From Desulfolutivibrio sulfodismutans DSM 3696 (GTDB lineage Bacteria; Desulfobacterota; Desulfovibrionia; Desulfovibrionales; Desulfovibrionaceae), in assembly GCF_013376455.1 (NCBI RefSeq), contig NZ_CP045504.1, positions 682,001 through 746,000 on the forward strand: a DNA stretch of 64,000 nucleotides, read 5' to 3'. The notes under the pieces are model-generated. The model did no database searches, was not told where the DNA came from, and saw nothing but the letters and a program-made list of their open reading frames with translations. Both the position numbers and the translations under genes were made by a program. Shown here one piece after another: positions 27,943 to 38,780 of the stretch; positions within the stretch are counted from its first letter, which is position 1; every line of letters starts with the position of its first letter.

Positions 27943-28545
27943 TCAGCCGGTTCGGATTCCGAGCGGCCAGCCAGGGGAGGCCTCCGTCCAGGCGGCGCCC
28001 GCCGTCCCCGCCACATCCGCCGTGGCCGGACGCTCCCGCCGGACCTTGAAAAACTGCCGCAGCATTCCGGCGCATTCGTCGTTCCGGATGCCGCCGAAAA
28101 CCTTCAAGCGATGGTTTAAAAAAGGCAGATCCATGGCCGCCAGCCGACTCCCGGCCGCCCCCGTCCTGGGATCGGCCGCGCCAAAAACCAGCAGTCCGAC
28201 CCGGGCGTGCACCATGGCCCCCATGCACATCAGGCACGGTTCAAGGGTGCAGACCAGGATGCAGTCCGAAAGCCGGTAGTTGCCCAGGCGCTCGGCCGCC
28301 TGGCGCAGGGCCAGCACCTCGGCGTGGGCCGTGGGATCCCCAAGGCGCAAAGGGGAATTCCCGGCCTGGGCCAGAAGCTCCCCACGGGAGGAATAGACGG
28401 CCGCGCCCACGGGCACATCCCCGAAGGCCGCCGCGCGCCTGGCCTCGGCCAGGGCCGGGTCCATGGCCGCCTCCCATGACCCCGGCGGGGTCGGGCAGGG
28501 CGGCGCTTCGGCCAGGATCAGGGAAGGGGCGTCGCACGCGTCCAT
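27943..28545 (-). CDS. tadA: tRNA-specific adenosine deaminase TadA
   Basis: A 200-aa protein from ATG 28545. The zinc site and catalytic glutamate are in TAHAEVLALRQAA and LEPCLMCMGAMVHAR; NYRLSDCILVCTLEPC matches bacterial TadA. It converts A34 to inosine in tRNA-Arg(ACG). The alignable part begins around GSWEAAMD, so the first about 25 residues are a variable extension. The C-terminal about 30 residues are also extra and low-complexity. It lies 96 nt downstream of purQ on the same strand. Confidence 0.88.
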   Translation of the reverse strand: MDACDAPSLILAEAPPCPTPPGSWEAAMDPALAEARRAAAFGDVPVGAAVYSSRGELLAQAGNSPLRLGDPTAHAEVLALRQAAERLGNYRLSDCILVCTLEPCLMCMGAMVHARVGLLVFGAADPRTGAAGSRLAAMDLPFLNHRLKVFGGIRNDECAGMLRQFFKVRRERPATADVAGTAGAAWTEASPGWPLGIRTG

Positions 28546-28641
28546 AGTGGATTCCGGATAGACCGCGCTGTCGGGCCATGCCCCCCGGCAGGGGGGACGC
28601 CGGGGAGAGGGGCATCCTGTCCGGCCCGGCGGCAAAGCGGG

Positions 28642-29454
28642 TCAGGTCGAGGATTTGAGGTAGGCCACGCCGTTTTCCAGAAGCACGGTGCCCAGGATCG
28701 AGGTCTCGCCCCGGGTCCAGCCGGGATGGTTGGTCGGATGGTTGAAGGCCTCGGGGTGGGGCATAAGCCCCAGGATGCGGCCCGTGGGGTCCGTCAGCCC
28801 GGCGATGCCCTGGGGGGAGCCGTTGGGATTTTTCGGGTATTCTTCCGTGGGCAGGCCCGTGGCCGGGTCGGCGTATTGCAGGGCCACCAGGTTCTCGGCC
28901 CACAGGGCGTCCAAAACGGCCTGATTCTTGGGGACGAGCTTGCCCTCGCCGTGGCGCACGGGCAGATCGATGCGCGAAATTCCCCGGGTGAAGACGCAGG
29001 GGCAGGCCGGATTGGCCGCAAGCGTCACCCAGCGGTCCTCGAAGCGGCCGGAATCGTTGTTGGACAAAGACAGTTCACGAACGAAATATTTGCCGAAAAG
29101 GCCGGGCAAAAGACCGATTTTGACCAGGAGCTGGAAGCCGTTGCAGATGCCCAGGATCAGCCCGCCAGCCTCGAAAAAGGCCTTGAGCTGGTCGATGACC
29201 GCCTCGCCTGTGCGGGTTTTGGCGTGGGTCCAGCGCAGGGCTGCGGCCTGGGCCGCGCCCAGGTCGTCGCCGTCCAGGAACCCCCCGGGAAAGATCAGAA
29301 AATTGTAATCGGCAAGCCGGGTGCGCCCGGCCGTGACGTCCGAGAAATAGGCGATATCGGTGACGTCGGAACCGGCCTGGGTCGCGGCGAACGCCGATTC
29401 GACCTCGCAATTGGTTCCAAAACCGGTGATCACGAGGGTTTTCACCTTGGGCAT
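28642..29454 (-). CDS. purQ: Phosphoribosylformylglycinamidine synthase I (PurQ-like)
   Basis: A 270-aa class I glutamine amidotransferase. The nucleophile is in LILGICNGFQLLVKIG, and the His/Glu pair in GLMPHPEAFNHPTNH. The N-terminus, LVITGFGTNCEVESAFA, matches PurQ. It supplies ammonia for the FGAR-to-FGAM step of purine synthesis. It is somewhat longer than the short PurQ of Bacillus (about 227 aa), as in other deltaproteobacterial forms. The ATG at 29454 has GGAGGAA upstream. No purL or purS is adjacent. Confidence 0.87.
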   Translation of the reverse strand: MPKVKTLVITGFGTNCEVESAFAATQAGSDVTDIAYFSDVTAGRTRLADYNFLIFPGGFLDGDDLGAAQAAALRWTHAKTRTGEAVIDQLKAFFEAGGLILGICNGFQLLVKIGLLPGLFGKYFVRELSLSNNDSGRFEDRWVTLAANPACPCVFTRGISRIDLPVRHGEGKLVPKNQAVLDALWAENLVALQYADPATGLPTEEYPKNPNGSPQGIAGLTDPTGRILGLMPHPEAFNHPTNHPGWTRGETSILGTVLLENGVAYLKSST

Positions 29455-31456
<2,002 letters not shown>

Positions 31457-31529
31457 TCCGGCCGACGCGGCCCGGTGACCTGATCCCTCGTGCCGCCCGG
31501 CTCCGGACGCCAAGGTGTGGAGCCCGGCC

Positions 31530-32051
31530 ATGGACCTGATGTCCCGGGCACGCCGGATCGCGCTTCTCGTTCTGGATGTGGACGGGGTCATGACCGATGG
31601 CGGGCTTTTGTACGACGCCGCCGGGGCCATCCGTAAACGCTTTCACGTCCACGACGGCCTGGGCATCAAGCTGGCCCAGGAGGCGGGCATCGAGGTGGCC
31701 ATGGTCAGCGGCCTGGACCAGGGGGCCGCCGCCGCCAGGGCCAGGGAGCTTGGCATTGCCGAATACCACGGCGGCCATCTGCGCAAGCTGCCGATCCTTG
31801 AGGACATTCTGGCCCGCAGGGGCCTGGCCTTTGAGCAGGCGGCCTTTTTGGGCGACGACTGGGTGGATGCCCCGGTCATGGCCCGGGTGGGGCTGCCCAT
31901 GGCCGTGGCCGACGCCCAGCCCGAGATCCTGGGCATGGCCCTGTGGGTATCCCGACGTCCGGGAGGACAAGGGGCCGTGCGCGAGGCCATCCGTTTTCTG
32001 CTTTCGGCCCAGGGAAAACTCCAGGGGCTGTGGCGGAAATGGGAGCGATAG
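31530..32051 (+). CDS. kdsC: KdsC-like HAD phosphatase (KDO-8-phosphate phosphatase)
   Basis: A 173-aa HAD-family protein without a cap domain, from ATG 31530 (GGAG upstream). Motif I is LDVDGVMTDGGL, motif II MVSG, and motif IV GDDWVDAPVM. KdsC removes phosphate from KDO-8-phosphate in lipopolysaccharide core synthesis. The usual neighbour kdsA is not between pyrG and this gene, and lptC/lptA/lptB are not between it and rpoN. Other small HAD phosphatases are possible but less likely. Confidence 0.82.
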   Translation: MDLMSRARRIALLVLDVDGVMTDGGLLYDAAGAIRKRFHVHDGLGIKLAQEAGIEVAMVSGLDQGAAAARARELGIAEYHGGHLRKLPILEDILARRGLAFEQAAFLGDDWVDAPVMARVGLPMAVADAQPEILGMALWVSRRPGGQGAVREAIRFLLSAQGKLQGLWRKWER

Positions 32052-32196
32052 CCCCGTGGCCCGCGAGTTGCCAGGGCGCGGCGTCTGTGTCATAAATCGC
32101 ACTACGCAGGCGGCCCAGGCCGTAGGCGTGTCGCGGGCGGAAGCTGTCTCGCCCGCATGAGATCCTAACGAGAGCAGAAGGTACAAACGAGATTCC

Positions 32197-33630
32197 ATGG
32201 CGCTGGAACTGCGGCAACAACTGAAACTTTCGCAGCAGTTGGTGATGACTCCCCAACTGCAGCAGGCCATCAAGCTTCTGCAACTGTCCAGGCTGGAGCT
32301 CATGGAGAGCATCCAGCAGGAATTGATGGAAAATCCCCTTCTGGAAGAAGTTCTGGAGGAGGAGAAGGGCGACCGGCAGATTGCCGACGACGATCACGCT
32401 CCCAAGTCCGGCGGCGACGATACCGCCATCGAAAAGGAACTGATCAAAAACGCCGAATGGGACGACTACCTGGGCGATTTCGCCAGCACGCCGGTACAGT
32501 CCCACCTCCGCGAGACGGAAATCCCCGAGGACGGCATGGCCTTTGACGCCCGCCTTTCCTCCAAGCCCTCCCTGGAAGGCCATCTGGACTGGCAGATGCG
32601 CCTGTCGAACTTCACGAAAAAAGAACTGGCCATCGGCGAGGCCATCTGCGGAAGTCTGGATTCCTCGGGATATCTGGCGGCTACGGCCGAGGAACTGGCC
32701 CACATGACCGGGACCACCCCGGAAGAGGTGGAGGCTGCGCTGTACAAAGTGCAGCGGTTGGACCCCGTCGGGGTGGCCGCCCGGAGCCCTCGCGAATGCC
32801 TCTTGGTGCAGATGGAGGTTTTGGGCCTGGACGATCCCATCCTTGTCGAGATGGTCTCGGAGCATCTGGAAGACCTGGAGGCCCGCCGCTACAAGCCCCT
32901 GGTGAAGAAGTTCAAAATCACCATGGAAGAGCTCAAGGTCTATCTGGACACCATTCAGAGCCTCAACCCCCTGCCGGGCGCGAGTTTCGGCTCAAGCGAG
33001 CCCATCTTCGTCAGTCCCGACGCCTACATCTACAAGTATGGCGACGATTTCATCATCCTGCTCAACGAGGACGGGATGCCGCGTCTCCAGCTCAATTCCA
33101 TGTATCTCGAAGATGTCATCCCCAAGGGAGACAAAGACCGGGACTACATCCAGGACAAGAAGCGGTCGGCGGAGTGGCTCATGAAGAGCCTCTACCAACG
33201 CCAACGCACCCTTTACAAGGTTCTTGAGAGCATTGTAAAATTTCAGAGGGGTTTTTTTGAAGAAGGCGTGAACAAATTGCGGCCGCTCATCCTCAAAGAT
33301 GTGGCTGAAGACATCAGCATGCATGAATCCACCGTGAGCCGCATCACGTCCAACAAGTATACGGCTACGCCCCACGGCATCTTTGAGCTCAAGTTCTTTT
33401 TCAACAGCTCGCTTGAACTCGACGATGGCAGCACCGTGGGTTCGGAATCGGTCAAGGCCACCATCCGGCAGCTTATCGCCGCCGAAGACCCGAAAAAACC
33501 CATCAGCGACGAGGCCATCGCGGACATCCTCAAGGAGCGGTTGCAGATCAACATCGCCCGCCGCACCGTGGCCAAATACCGGACGGCCATGGACATCGCC
33601 TCGTCATCCAAGCGCAAGGAAATGTTCTGA
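32197..33630 (+). CDS. rpoN: RNA polymerase sigma54 factor
   Basis: A 477-aa sigma54. Region I is the Gln/Leu-rich N-terminus (LKLSQQLVMTPQLQQAIKLL), which contacts activators; an acidic region II follows at about residues 50-110; the C-terminal RpoN box is ARRTVAKYR, which binds the -24 element. A full-length protein. It is followed by hpf, ptsN and rapZ as in many proteobacteria. Perfect and near-perfect -24/-12 sites occur upstream in this window (14284 and 12671). Confidence 0.96.
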   Translation: MALELRQQLKLSQQLVMTPQLQQAIKLLQLSRLELMESIQQELMENPLLEEVLEEEKGDRQIADDDHAPKSGGDDTAIEKELIKNAEWDDYLGDFASTPVQSHLRETEIPEDGMAFDARLSSKPSLEGHLDWQMRLSNFTKKELAIGEAICGSLDSSGYLAATAEELAHMTGTTPEEVEAALYKVQRLDPVGVAARSPRECLLVQMEVLGLDDPILVEMVSEHLEDLEARRYKPLVKKFKITMEELKVYLDTIQSLNPLPGASFGSSEPIFVSPDAYIYKYGDDFIILLNEDGMPRLQLNSMYLEDVIPKGDKDRDYIQDKKRSAEWLMKSLYQRQRTLYKVLESIVKFQRGFFEEGVNKLRPLILKDVAEDISMHESTVSRITSNKYTATPHGIFELKFFFNSSLELDDGSTVGSESVKATIRQLIAAEDPKKPISDEAIADILKERLQINIARRTVAKYRTAMDIASSSKRKEMF

Positions 33631-33681
33631 TTCGCCCGACACGCCGTGATCCGTCACGGCCGAACATACAGGAGGTACTCC

Positions 33682-34227
33682 ATGAACATCACGTTCAATT
33701 TCAAGAATTTCGAACCATCCGATCATCTTCGCGATTACGCCCGCAAGCGTTTTGAAAAACTGACGAAATACATGGCCAACACCGATTCCTCCGAGCTCCA
33801 GGTGAATCTGAGCGTGGAGAAAACCCGGCAAATGGCGGATATCGTTTTCACTGCGGACCTGTTGCACATCTCGGCTCACGAAGAGTCTGAGGACATGTAC
33901 TCCACCATCGACCTCATCCTGGACAAGATCGAGGCCCAGGTGCGCAAGATGCGCGAGAAGCAGAAGGACCGCCGCAAGCGCGCCGACACCGTGCGCTCCG
34001 AAGTCATCAGCTTCACCGAGTCCGCCTCGGGCCCCCGGGAGCGGACCATCATCGAGTCCGAGCATTACCAGCCCAAGCCCATGTCCGTGGATGAAGCGGC
34101 CATGCAGCTCGATACCCTGGGCTACGAGTTTTTGGTGTTCCTCAATTCCGAGACCGAGCGGATAAACGTCATCTACCGCCACAAAAAGGGTGATTTCGGG
34201 CTCATCGACCCTGGCACCGGCAACTGA
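33682..34227 (+). CDS. hpf: Long-form ribosome hibernation promoting factor
   Basis: A 181-aa protein from ATG 33682 with AGGAGGT upstream. The N-terminal domain (residues 1-95) is the HPF/YfiA ribosome-binding fold. The C-terminal domain (about 125-181, with YQPKPMSVDEAAMQLDTLGYEFLVF) is the dimerisation domain of the long form, which pairs 70S ribosomes into 100S. It lies 51 nt after rpoN. Confidence 0.93.
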   Translation: MNITFNFKNFEPSDHLRDYARKRFEKLTKYMANTDSSELQVNLSVEKTRQMADIVFTADLLHISAHEESEDMYSTIDLILDKIEAQVRKMREKQKDRRKRADTVRSEVISFTESASGPRERTIIESEHYQPKPMSVDEAAMQLDTLGYEFLVFLNSETERINVIYRHKKGDFGLIDPGTGN

Positions 34228-34294
34228 CGCCGAAAAGAAATACGGGCCATGACCGCGCAGAGGCGGGGAGGTCTTCGGGGAGTAACGCGAGAAA

Positions 34295-34747
34295 ATGAAG
34301 CTTGAGGAGTATCTGCGGCCCGAATTCGTCCTGGACGATATGCGGTCCGTACACAAATCCGACGTGTTGGCCGAACTGGTGGCCCCCATCGGCGTGGCCT
34401 TTGCCGACTTCGATGTGGACAAGGCCCACCGGGTGCTTCTGGAACGCGAGGCGCTGGGGACCACCGGCATCGGCGACGGCGTGGCCATTCCCCATGGCAA
34501 GATGCCCGGACTGTCGCAGATCATCATTGTCGTCGGCCGAAGTCTCACGGGCATCAACTTCGATGCCCTGGACTTCAAGCCGTGCCGTCTTTTCTTTCTG
34601 GTCATTGCGCCGGAGCATGTGGCCGGGATGCATCTGCGCATCCTGGCCCACATCTCCCGGCTACTTTCGGAAGAAAGCTTTCGCGAGGCCTTTTTGCATG
34701 CCGAGGGACGGCAGGGACTGTGGCGGGTCTTGACCGAGGCGGCGTAA
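34295..34747 (+). CDS. ptsN: PTS EIIA-Ntr regulatory protein
   Basis: A 150-aa EIIA of the fructose/nitrogen type. The phosphorylatable His is in GVAIPHGKMPGL (about residue 68). Conserved with rpoN-hpf-ptsN order. By family knowledge it is a regulatory phosphoprotein of the nitrogen PTS rather than a sugar transporter component. Confidence 0.92.
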   Translation: MKLEEYLRPEFVLDDMRSVHKSDVLAELVAPIGVAFADFDVDKAHRVLLEREALGTTGIGDGVAIPHGKMPGLSQIIIVVGRSLTGINFDALDFKPCRLFFLVIAPEHVAGMHLRILAHISRLLSEESFREAFLHAEGRQGLWRVLTEAA

Positions 34748-34860
34748 CGCCCTGACGTAACCCGGCGCCTCCTGACGGCAAAGCCGGGGCTGGCGTCCCG
34801 GGGCCGTGCCGTCATGCGGCTCGGCGTGTGTTCTCCGAATGCGGGAAAGGGGAGACGGCC

Positions 34861-35742
34861 ATGTCCGAACATGTCTTTCCGGTCATCATCCTCACCGGCC
34901 TTTCCGGATCAGGGAAAAGCAGCGGGCTCAAGATCTTCGAGGATCTCGGCTTTTTTTGCGTGGACGGCCTCCCGGTCAGCCTGACGCCGGTTCTGATCAA
35001 GCTTTTTGCCGGGCAGGCCGAAACCCGCTATCGCGGGTTGGCCCTGGGCATGGACGTACGCCAGGAGGATCTGGACCGGGAGTGGGGCGAGGCCCTGGCC
35101 CAGATCAAAACCCGCAGCGCCGACATCCAGATCGTCTTTTTCGAGGCCGACACCAAGGAGATCATCCGCCGCTACGCCACCACCCGGCGGCCGCATCCCC
35201 TGGAAAGCGGCGGCCACGGCCTGGAACGCGCGGTACAGGTGGAACGCGAACGCATGTCGCCCCTGCGCGACGCTGCGGACCTGATTCTCGACACCACCAA
35301 TTTTTCCATCCATGATCTGCGCCGCTCCCTCCAGGAGAAGTGGAGCTTTTTGTCCGGCAAAAGCGGCCATCTCAAAATCCACATCATGTCCTTCGGGTTC
35401 AAGTATGGGCCTCCTGCCGAGGCGGATCTCATCTTCGATCTGCGATTTCTGCCCAACCCCTATTTCGATACCGCCTTGCGCCCCCTTTCCGGGAAAGACC
35501 CGAAAATCGCCCGCTACGTCCTGGGCGGCGAACCGGGATGCACCTTTCTGGAAAGGTTCAGCGACTTTTTGTTGTACCTGGTGCCCCTGTATGCCCTGGA
35601 AGGCCGCTACCGGCTGGCCGTGGCCGTGGGATGCACCGGGGGCAGACACCGCTCCGTGGCCGTGGCCGAGGCTGTTTTTGACAGACTGTCCAAGGCCGGA
35701 TACACTGTTTCCCTTGAGCATCGGCATATCGACAAGGATTGA
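34861..35742 (+). CDS. rapZ: RNase adapter / nucleotide-binding protein RapZ
   Basis: A 293-aa protein from ATG 34861 (GGGGAG upstream). Walker A is LTGLSGSGKSSGLKIFEDLG; the C-terminal domain has SFGFKYGPPAEADLIFDLRFLPNPY and GCTGGRHRSVAVAE. In E. coli RapZ directs RNase E to the GlmZ sRNA. Here it sits between ptsN and the mannose-type PTS genes, where the npr gene follows in E. coli. Confidence 0.93.
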   Translation: MSEHVFPVIILTGLSGSGKSSGLKIFEDLGFFCVDGLPVSLTPVLIKLFAGQAETRYRGLALGMDVRQEDLDREWGEALAQIKTRSADIQIVFFEADTKEIIRRYATTRRPHPLESGGHGLERAVQVERERMSPLRDAADLILDTTNFSIHDLRRSLQEKWSFLSGKSGHLKIHIMSFGFKYGPPAEADLIFDLRFLPNPYFDTALRPLSGKDPKIARYVLGGEPGCTFLERFSDFLLYLVPLYALEGRYRLAVAVGCTGGRHRSVAVAEAVFDRLSKAGYTVSLEHRHIDKD

Positions 35743-35825
35743 CCGCGACCTGCCGGATGCGGCCCGGGAGGGCGTTTGTCCCGGGAGATCCCCCACAACA
35801 TCCGCAGCCGACCGACCGGAACGAC

Positions 35826-36260
35826 ATGAAAGCAGATTCCGCATCCCTCCCCATCGGGGTGGTCATCGCCACCCATACCGATTTCGGCGGCAGGCTGCTC
35901 AAGGCCGCTGAATTCATCATCGGTCCCCAGGAGAACTGTCAAAGCATCAGCGTGGACATCTCCCATGAGGTGGAGTTGACGCTATCCGCCATCAAAGAGG
36001 CCATTGCGGCCACGGATCGCGGGGCAGGGGTGTTGGTGCTCACGGACATGTTCGGCGGCACGCCCACCAACCTGAGCCTGTCCCTTTTGGGCACGGGCCG
36101 CCTGGAGGTCCTAACCGGTGTCAATCTGCCCATGCTGATCAAAATCCTCACCTCGCGCACGACCCCCCTGGAAAAGCTGGCCGTAGACGCCAAGCAGGCG
36201 GGATGCCAGGGGATCGTGGTGGCGGGGGAGGTGTTGCGCAAGAAGGTGGCTGAGGGCTGA
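35826..36260 (+). CDS. PTS mannose-family EIIA domain protein
   Basis: A 144-aa protein. The phosphorylated His is in VVIATHTDFGGRLLKAAEF (residue 17), followed by GPQENCQSISVD and TDMFGGTPTNLS, diagnostic of mannose/sorbose-family EIIA. It is cytoplasmic and passes phosphate to the EIIB encoded 4 nt downstream. Substrate unknown. Confidence 0.9.
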   Translation: MKADSASLPIGVVIATHTDFGGRLLKAAEFIIGPQENCQSISVDISHEVELTLSAIKEAIAATDRGAGVLVLTDMFGGTPTNLSLSLLGTGRLEVLTGVNLPMLIKILTSRTTPLEKLAVDAKQAGCQGIVVAGEVLRKKVAEG

Positions 36261-36264
36261 CGCC

Positions 36265-36726
36265 ATGCATTTTGTGCGGATCGACAACCGGCTGGTGCAT
36301 GGCCAGGTCATCGAGACCTGGTTGCCGCACACCCGGGCACGGATGATCGCTGTGGTCAACGACGAACTCGCGGGCAACATGTTGCGCCAGGAGATCATGT
36401 CCCTGGCCATCCCGGACGGCGTGGAAATCGTCTTTTTACCGGTCGCCAAGGTGACCGCGTTTTTTTCCGGCAGCGCCCGGCGGGACATGGACGCCCTGAT
36501 TCTTTTTTCCTCCTGCGCCGACGCCCGGGCCGCGTATGAAAGCGGCTACGGATTTAACTGCCTCAACCTGGGCAACCTGCACTATGCGGCAGGGAAAAAG
36601 CAGGTCTGCCCCCATGTGGCTTTGAGCAAGGATGACGAGGCCTGCTTGTATTTTTTCGTCCAAAATGGCGTAAAGATCGATTACCGGTGCGTTCCGGGAG
36701 ACTCTGAACTGCCGAGGGCGTTTTGA
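36265..36726 (+). CDS. PTS mannose/sorbose-family EIIB
   Basis: A 153-aa protein with the active-site histidine in VRIDNRLVHGQVIETWLP (residue 13). It takes phosphate from EIIA and gives it to the sugar in EIIC/EIID complexes. The TGA stop shares one base with the EIIC start (TGATG), so translation should be coupled. Confidence 0.9.
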   Translation: MHFVRIDNRLVHGQVIETWLPHTRARMIAVVNDELAGNMLRQEIMSLAIPDGVEIVFLPVAKVTAFFSGSARRDMDALILFSSCADARAAYESGYGFNCLNLGNLHYAAGKKQVCPHVALSKDDEACLYFFVQNGVKIDYRCVPGDSELPRAF

Positions 36727-37423
36727 TGCACATTGATACCGGGCTTGTCTCCCACATCCTCATCGTCGCTTTTTTTTTGTCCTTTTCACCTTTCTCCGCT
36801 TCTCGCTGAATCTGTTCCCCCTGGACCGGCCCCTGATCGTGGGTCTGGTCTACGGGGCGGTCTTCGGGGACATCCCCACATGCATGAATATCGCCATCTT
36901 TTTTGAGCTGTTCTGGCTCGACCTTTTTCCCGCCGGGACATTCATTCCTCCGAATCAGGCTGCGGCCACCCTGGCCACCCTGACCCTGGCCCGATGTTTC
37001 GGTCTGACCGAAGCCCCCGGGGTTCTGGCGGCGGTGGTCATGTCCCTGCCCCTGGCCCTGATTTTCGCCCGCCTTGAGGCGTTCCACCGCCGGTTCGAGA
37101 CCACGGCGCTGGCCAAGGCCGCTGACGCCGCCGCCCGGAAAGGAATCGTGCTCTCGCCCGGACGGCTCATCCTGCGCTCCCTGACGGATATGGCCATCAT
37201 CGGCGGGGTCTTGTTCGCCCTGGCCCTGGCCGGCCTTCTGGCTGCGGGGAATCTGGTGTTCGCCATGATCGGCCCGCTCTTGGAGCACCAATCCAAGTCC
37301 TTCGCCCATCTGTGGATCCTGGGCAGCCTGGGTGGCGTCCTGTCCCTGCGCCATCGCCCGGCCTATGCGGTGTTGTCCGTAGGAGTGGGCCTGAGCATTC
37401 TGTGGTTCCTGGTGTTGACTTAA
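36726..37423 (+). pseudogene. PTS mannose-family EIIC, frame broken at a T9 run
   Basis: From ATG 36726 the frame reads MHIDTGLVSHILIVAFF and then terminates at TGA 36807-36809. The rest of the protein (RFSLNLFPLDRPLIVGLVYGAVFGD and on to TAA 37421-37423, with several membrane helices) is in another frame, and the two join at a run of nine T (36770-36778). One extra T, or a -1 slip on the run, restores a full EIIC of about 230 aa. So this is either a phase-variable or slippage-dependent gene, a mutation, or a homopolymer sequencing error. No EIID gene follows. Confidence 0.75.
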
Positions 37424-37486
37424 GGTCCTGTTCCGGGCACAGAATCAGGAATCTCATGCCGCCTGCATTTTCCCCGGCCAAGACCC

Positions 37487-37515
37487 TTGGCAAAATCCAG
37501 AGATTGGGATAAGAT
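37487..37515 (+). promoter_or_regulatory. Sigma70-type promoter of ppaC
   Basis: TTGGCA (37487-37492) and TAAGAT (37510-37515) are separated by exactly 17 nt. A start near 37522 gives a leader of about 50 nt before the ppaC ATG. Confidence 0.6.
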
Positions 37516-37574
37516 TCACAAGCTTTCCCGGAGACGAAGCCCACAAGGCTATTAAACCATCAGGAGGATTGAAT

Positions 37575-38498
37575 ATGGCTGTTTATGCTGTTGGACACAA
37601 AAATCCGGACACGGACACCGTCGCCACCGCCATCGGCGCCGCCGACTACTACAAGAAAAAATGCGGCATGGACGTTATCCCCGTGACCCAGGGCGCGATC
37701 AACCCGGAAACCAAGTTCGTGCTTGGGAAGTTCGGCGTGGCCGTCCCCGAGATTCTCACCGACGCCACCGACAAAAAGATCATCCTGGTGGACCACACCG
37801 ATCTGTCCCAGAGCCTGGACAACCTGGGCAAGGGCGAGATCGTGGCCGTCATCGACCACCACAAGCTGGGCGACGTGACCACCACCAACCCCCTGGAGAT
37901 GTGGGTCTGGCCCGTGGGCTGCAGCTGTACCGTGCTCAAATCCATGTACGACTTCGCCGGCATCGAGATCCCCAAGCCCATCGCCGGGATCATGCTCTGC
38001 GCCATTTTGTCCGACACCGTCATGTTCAAGTCCCCGACCTGCACCGAGGCCGACAAGAAGGCCTGCGAGGCCCTGGCCAAAATCGTCGGCGTCACCGACA
38101 TGATGGCCCTGGGCGTGGAGATGTTCAAGGTCAAGTCCGCCGTGGAAGGCACCCCCATCCGCGAACTGGTCTTCCGTGACTACAAGGACTTCGACATGTC
38201 CGGCAAGAAGGTCGGCATCGGCCAGCTGGAAGTCGTGGACCTGTCCATCCTGACGCCCATCAAGGATCAGCTCCTGGCCGACTGCAAGAAGGTCAAGGCC
38301 GAGAACGGCAACCACAGCGTGTTCCTGCTTCTGACCGACATCATGAAGGAAGGCTCCGAGCTCCTGATCGTCTCCGACGATCCGGCCGTGGTGAAAAAGG
38401 CCTTCGGCGTGGACGTCAAGGGCGAGTCCGTGTGGCTCGACGGCGTGCTGTCCCGCAAAAAGCAGGTCGTGCCGCCCTTCGAAAAGGCCTTCGCCTAA
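37575..38498 (+). CDS. ppaC: Manganese-dependent inorganic pyrophosphatase (family II)
   Basis: A 307-aa DHH-family enzyme from ATG 37575 with AGGAGG upstream. Metal-binding motifs are AVGHKNPDTDTVATA near the N-terminus, VDHTDLSQ and VIDHHKLGD; the C-terminal DHHA2-type domain ends in SRKKQVVPPFEKAF. It hydrolyses pyrophosphate. In sulfate reducers this pulls forward sulfate activation to APS, which releases pyrophosphate. It has its own promoter and a strong terminator, so it is a single-gene unit. Confidence 0.96.
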   Translation: MAVYAVGHKNPDTDTVATAIGAADYYKKKCGMDVIPVTQGAINPETKFVLGKFGVAVPEILTDATDKKIILVDHTDLSQSLDNLGKGEIVAVIDHHKLGDVTTTNPLEMWVWPVGCSCTVLKSMYDFAGIEIPKPIAGIMLCAILSDTVMFKSPTCTEADKKACEALAKIVGVTDMMALGVEMFKVKSAVEGTPIRELVFRDYKDFDMSGKKVGIGQLEVVDLSILTPIKDQLLADCKKVKAENGNHSVFLLLTDIMKEGSELLIVSDDPAVVKKAFGVDVKGESVWLDGVLSRKKQVVPPFEKAFA

Positions 38499-38523
38499 TT
38501 CGTTTCGATGCGATGTGAGTGAG

Positions 38524-38557
38524 AGCGGGGCGGCCTTCGGGCCGCCCCGCTTTTTTT
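38524..38557 (+). terminator. Rho-independent terminator after ppaC
   Basis: A perfect 12-bp stem (AGCGGGGCGGCC with GGCCGCCCCGCT) closes a TTCG tetraloop and is followed by a run of T. Confidence 0.92.
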
Positions 38558-38558
38558 G

Positions 38559-38578
38559 GTGCGCCCTGCAGGGCGCAC
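38559..38578. repeat. 20-bp perfect palindrome
   Basis: GTGCGCCCTG-CAGGGCGCAC is perfectly self-complementary with no spacer. It starts directly after the T-run of the ppaC terminator. Its role is unknown. Confidence 0.8.
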
Positions 38579-38756
38579 TCACGCTGAAGCTGCGGGGCTG
38601 GGTGAACTGTGATGTGAACCGCCGTGGCAGGAACGAGGCGACCCGTTTCGAGCCTGGGCAGGGCGTCGGCCATCGGCGGACGCCTCTTCGGGCCAAGTCC
38701 GGGCCATCCTCGAAAAGTCAATCTTAACCCATCGAAATATTGGATATTATAACAAT

Positions 38757-38780
38757 CTAAAACACCCCTTTTAGGGTGTC
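38757..38780 (-). terminator. Terminator for the HEAT-repeat gene (minus strand)
   Basis: Read on the minus strand, ACACCCT-AAAA-GGGGTGT forms a hairpin followed by TTTTAG. It lies about 120 nt beyond the stop of the gene at 38900. Confidence 0.6.
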
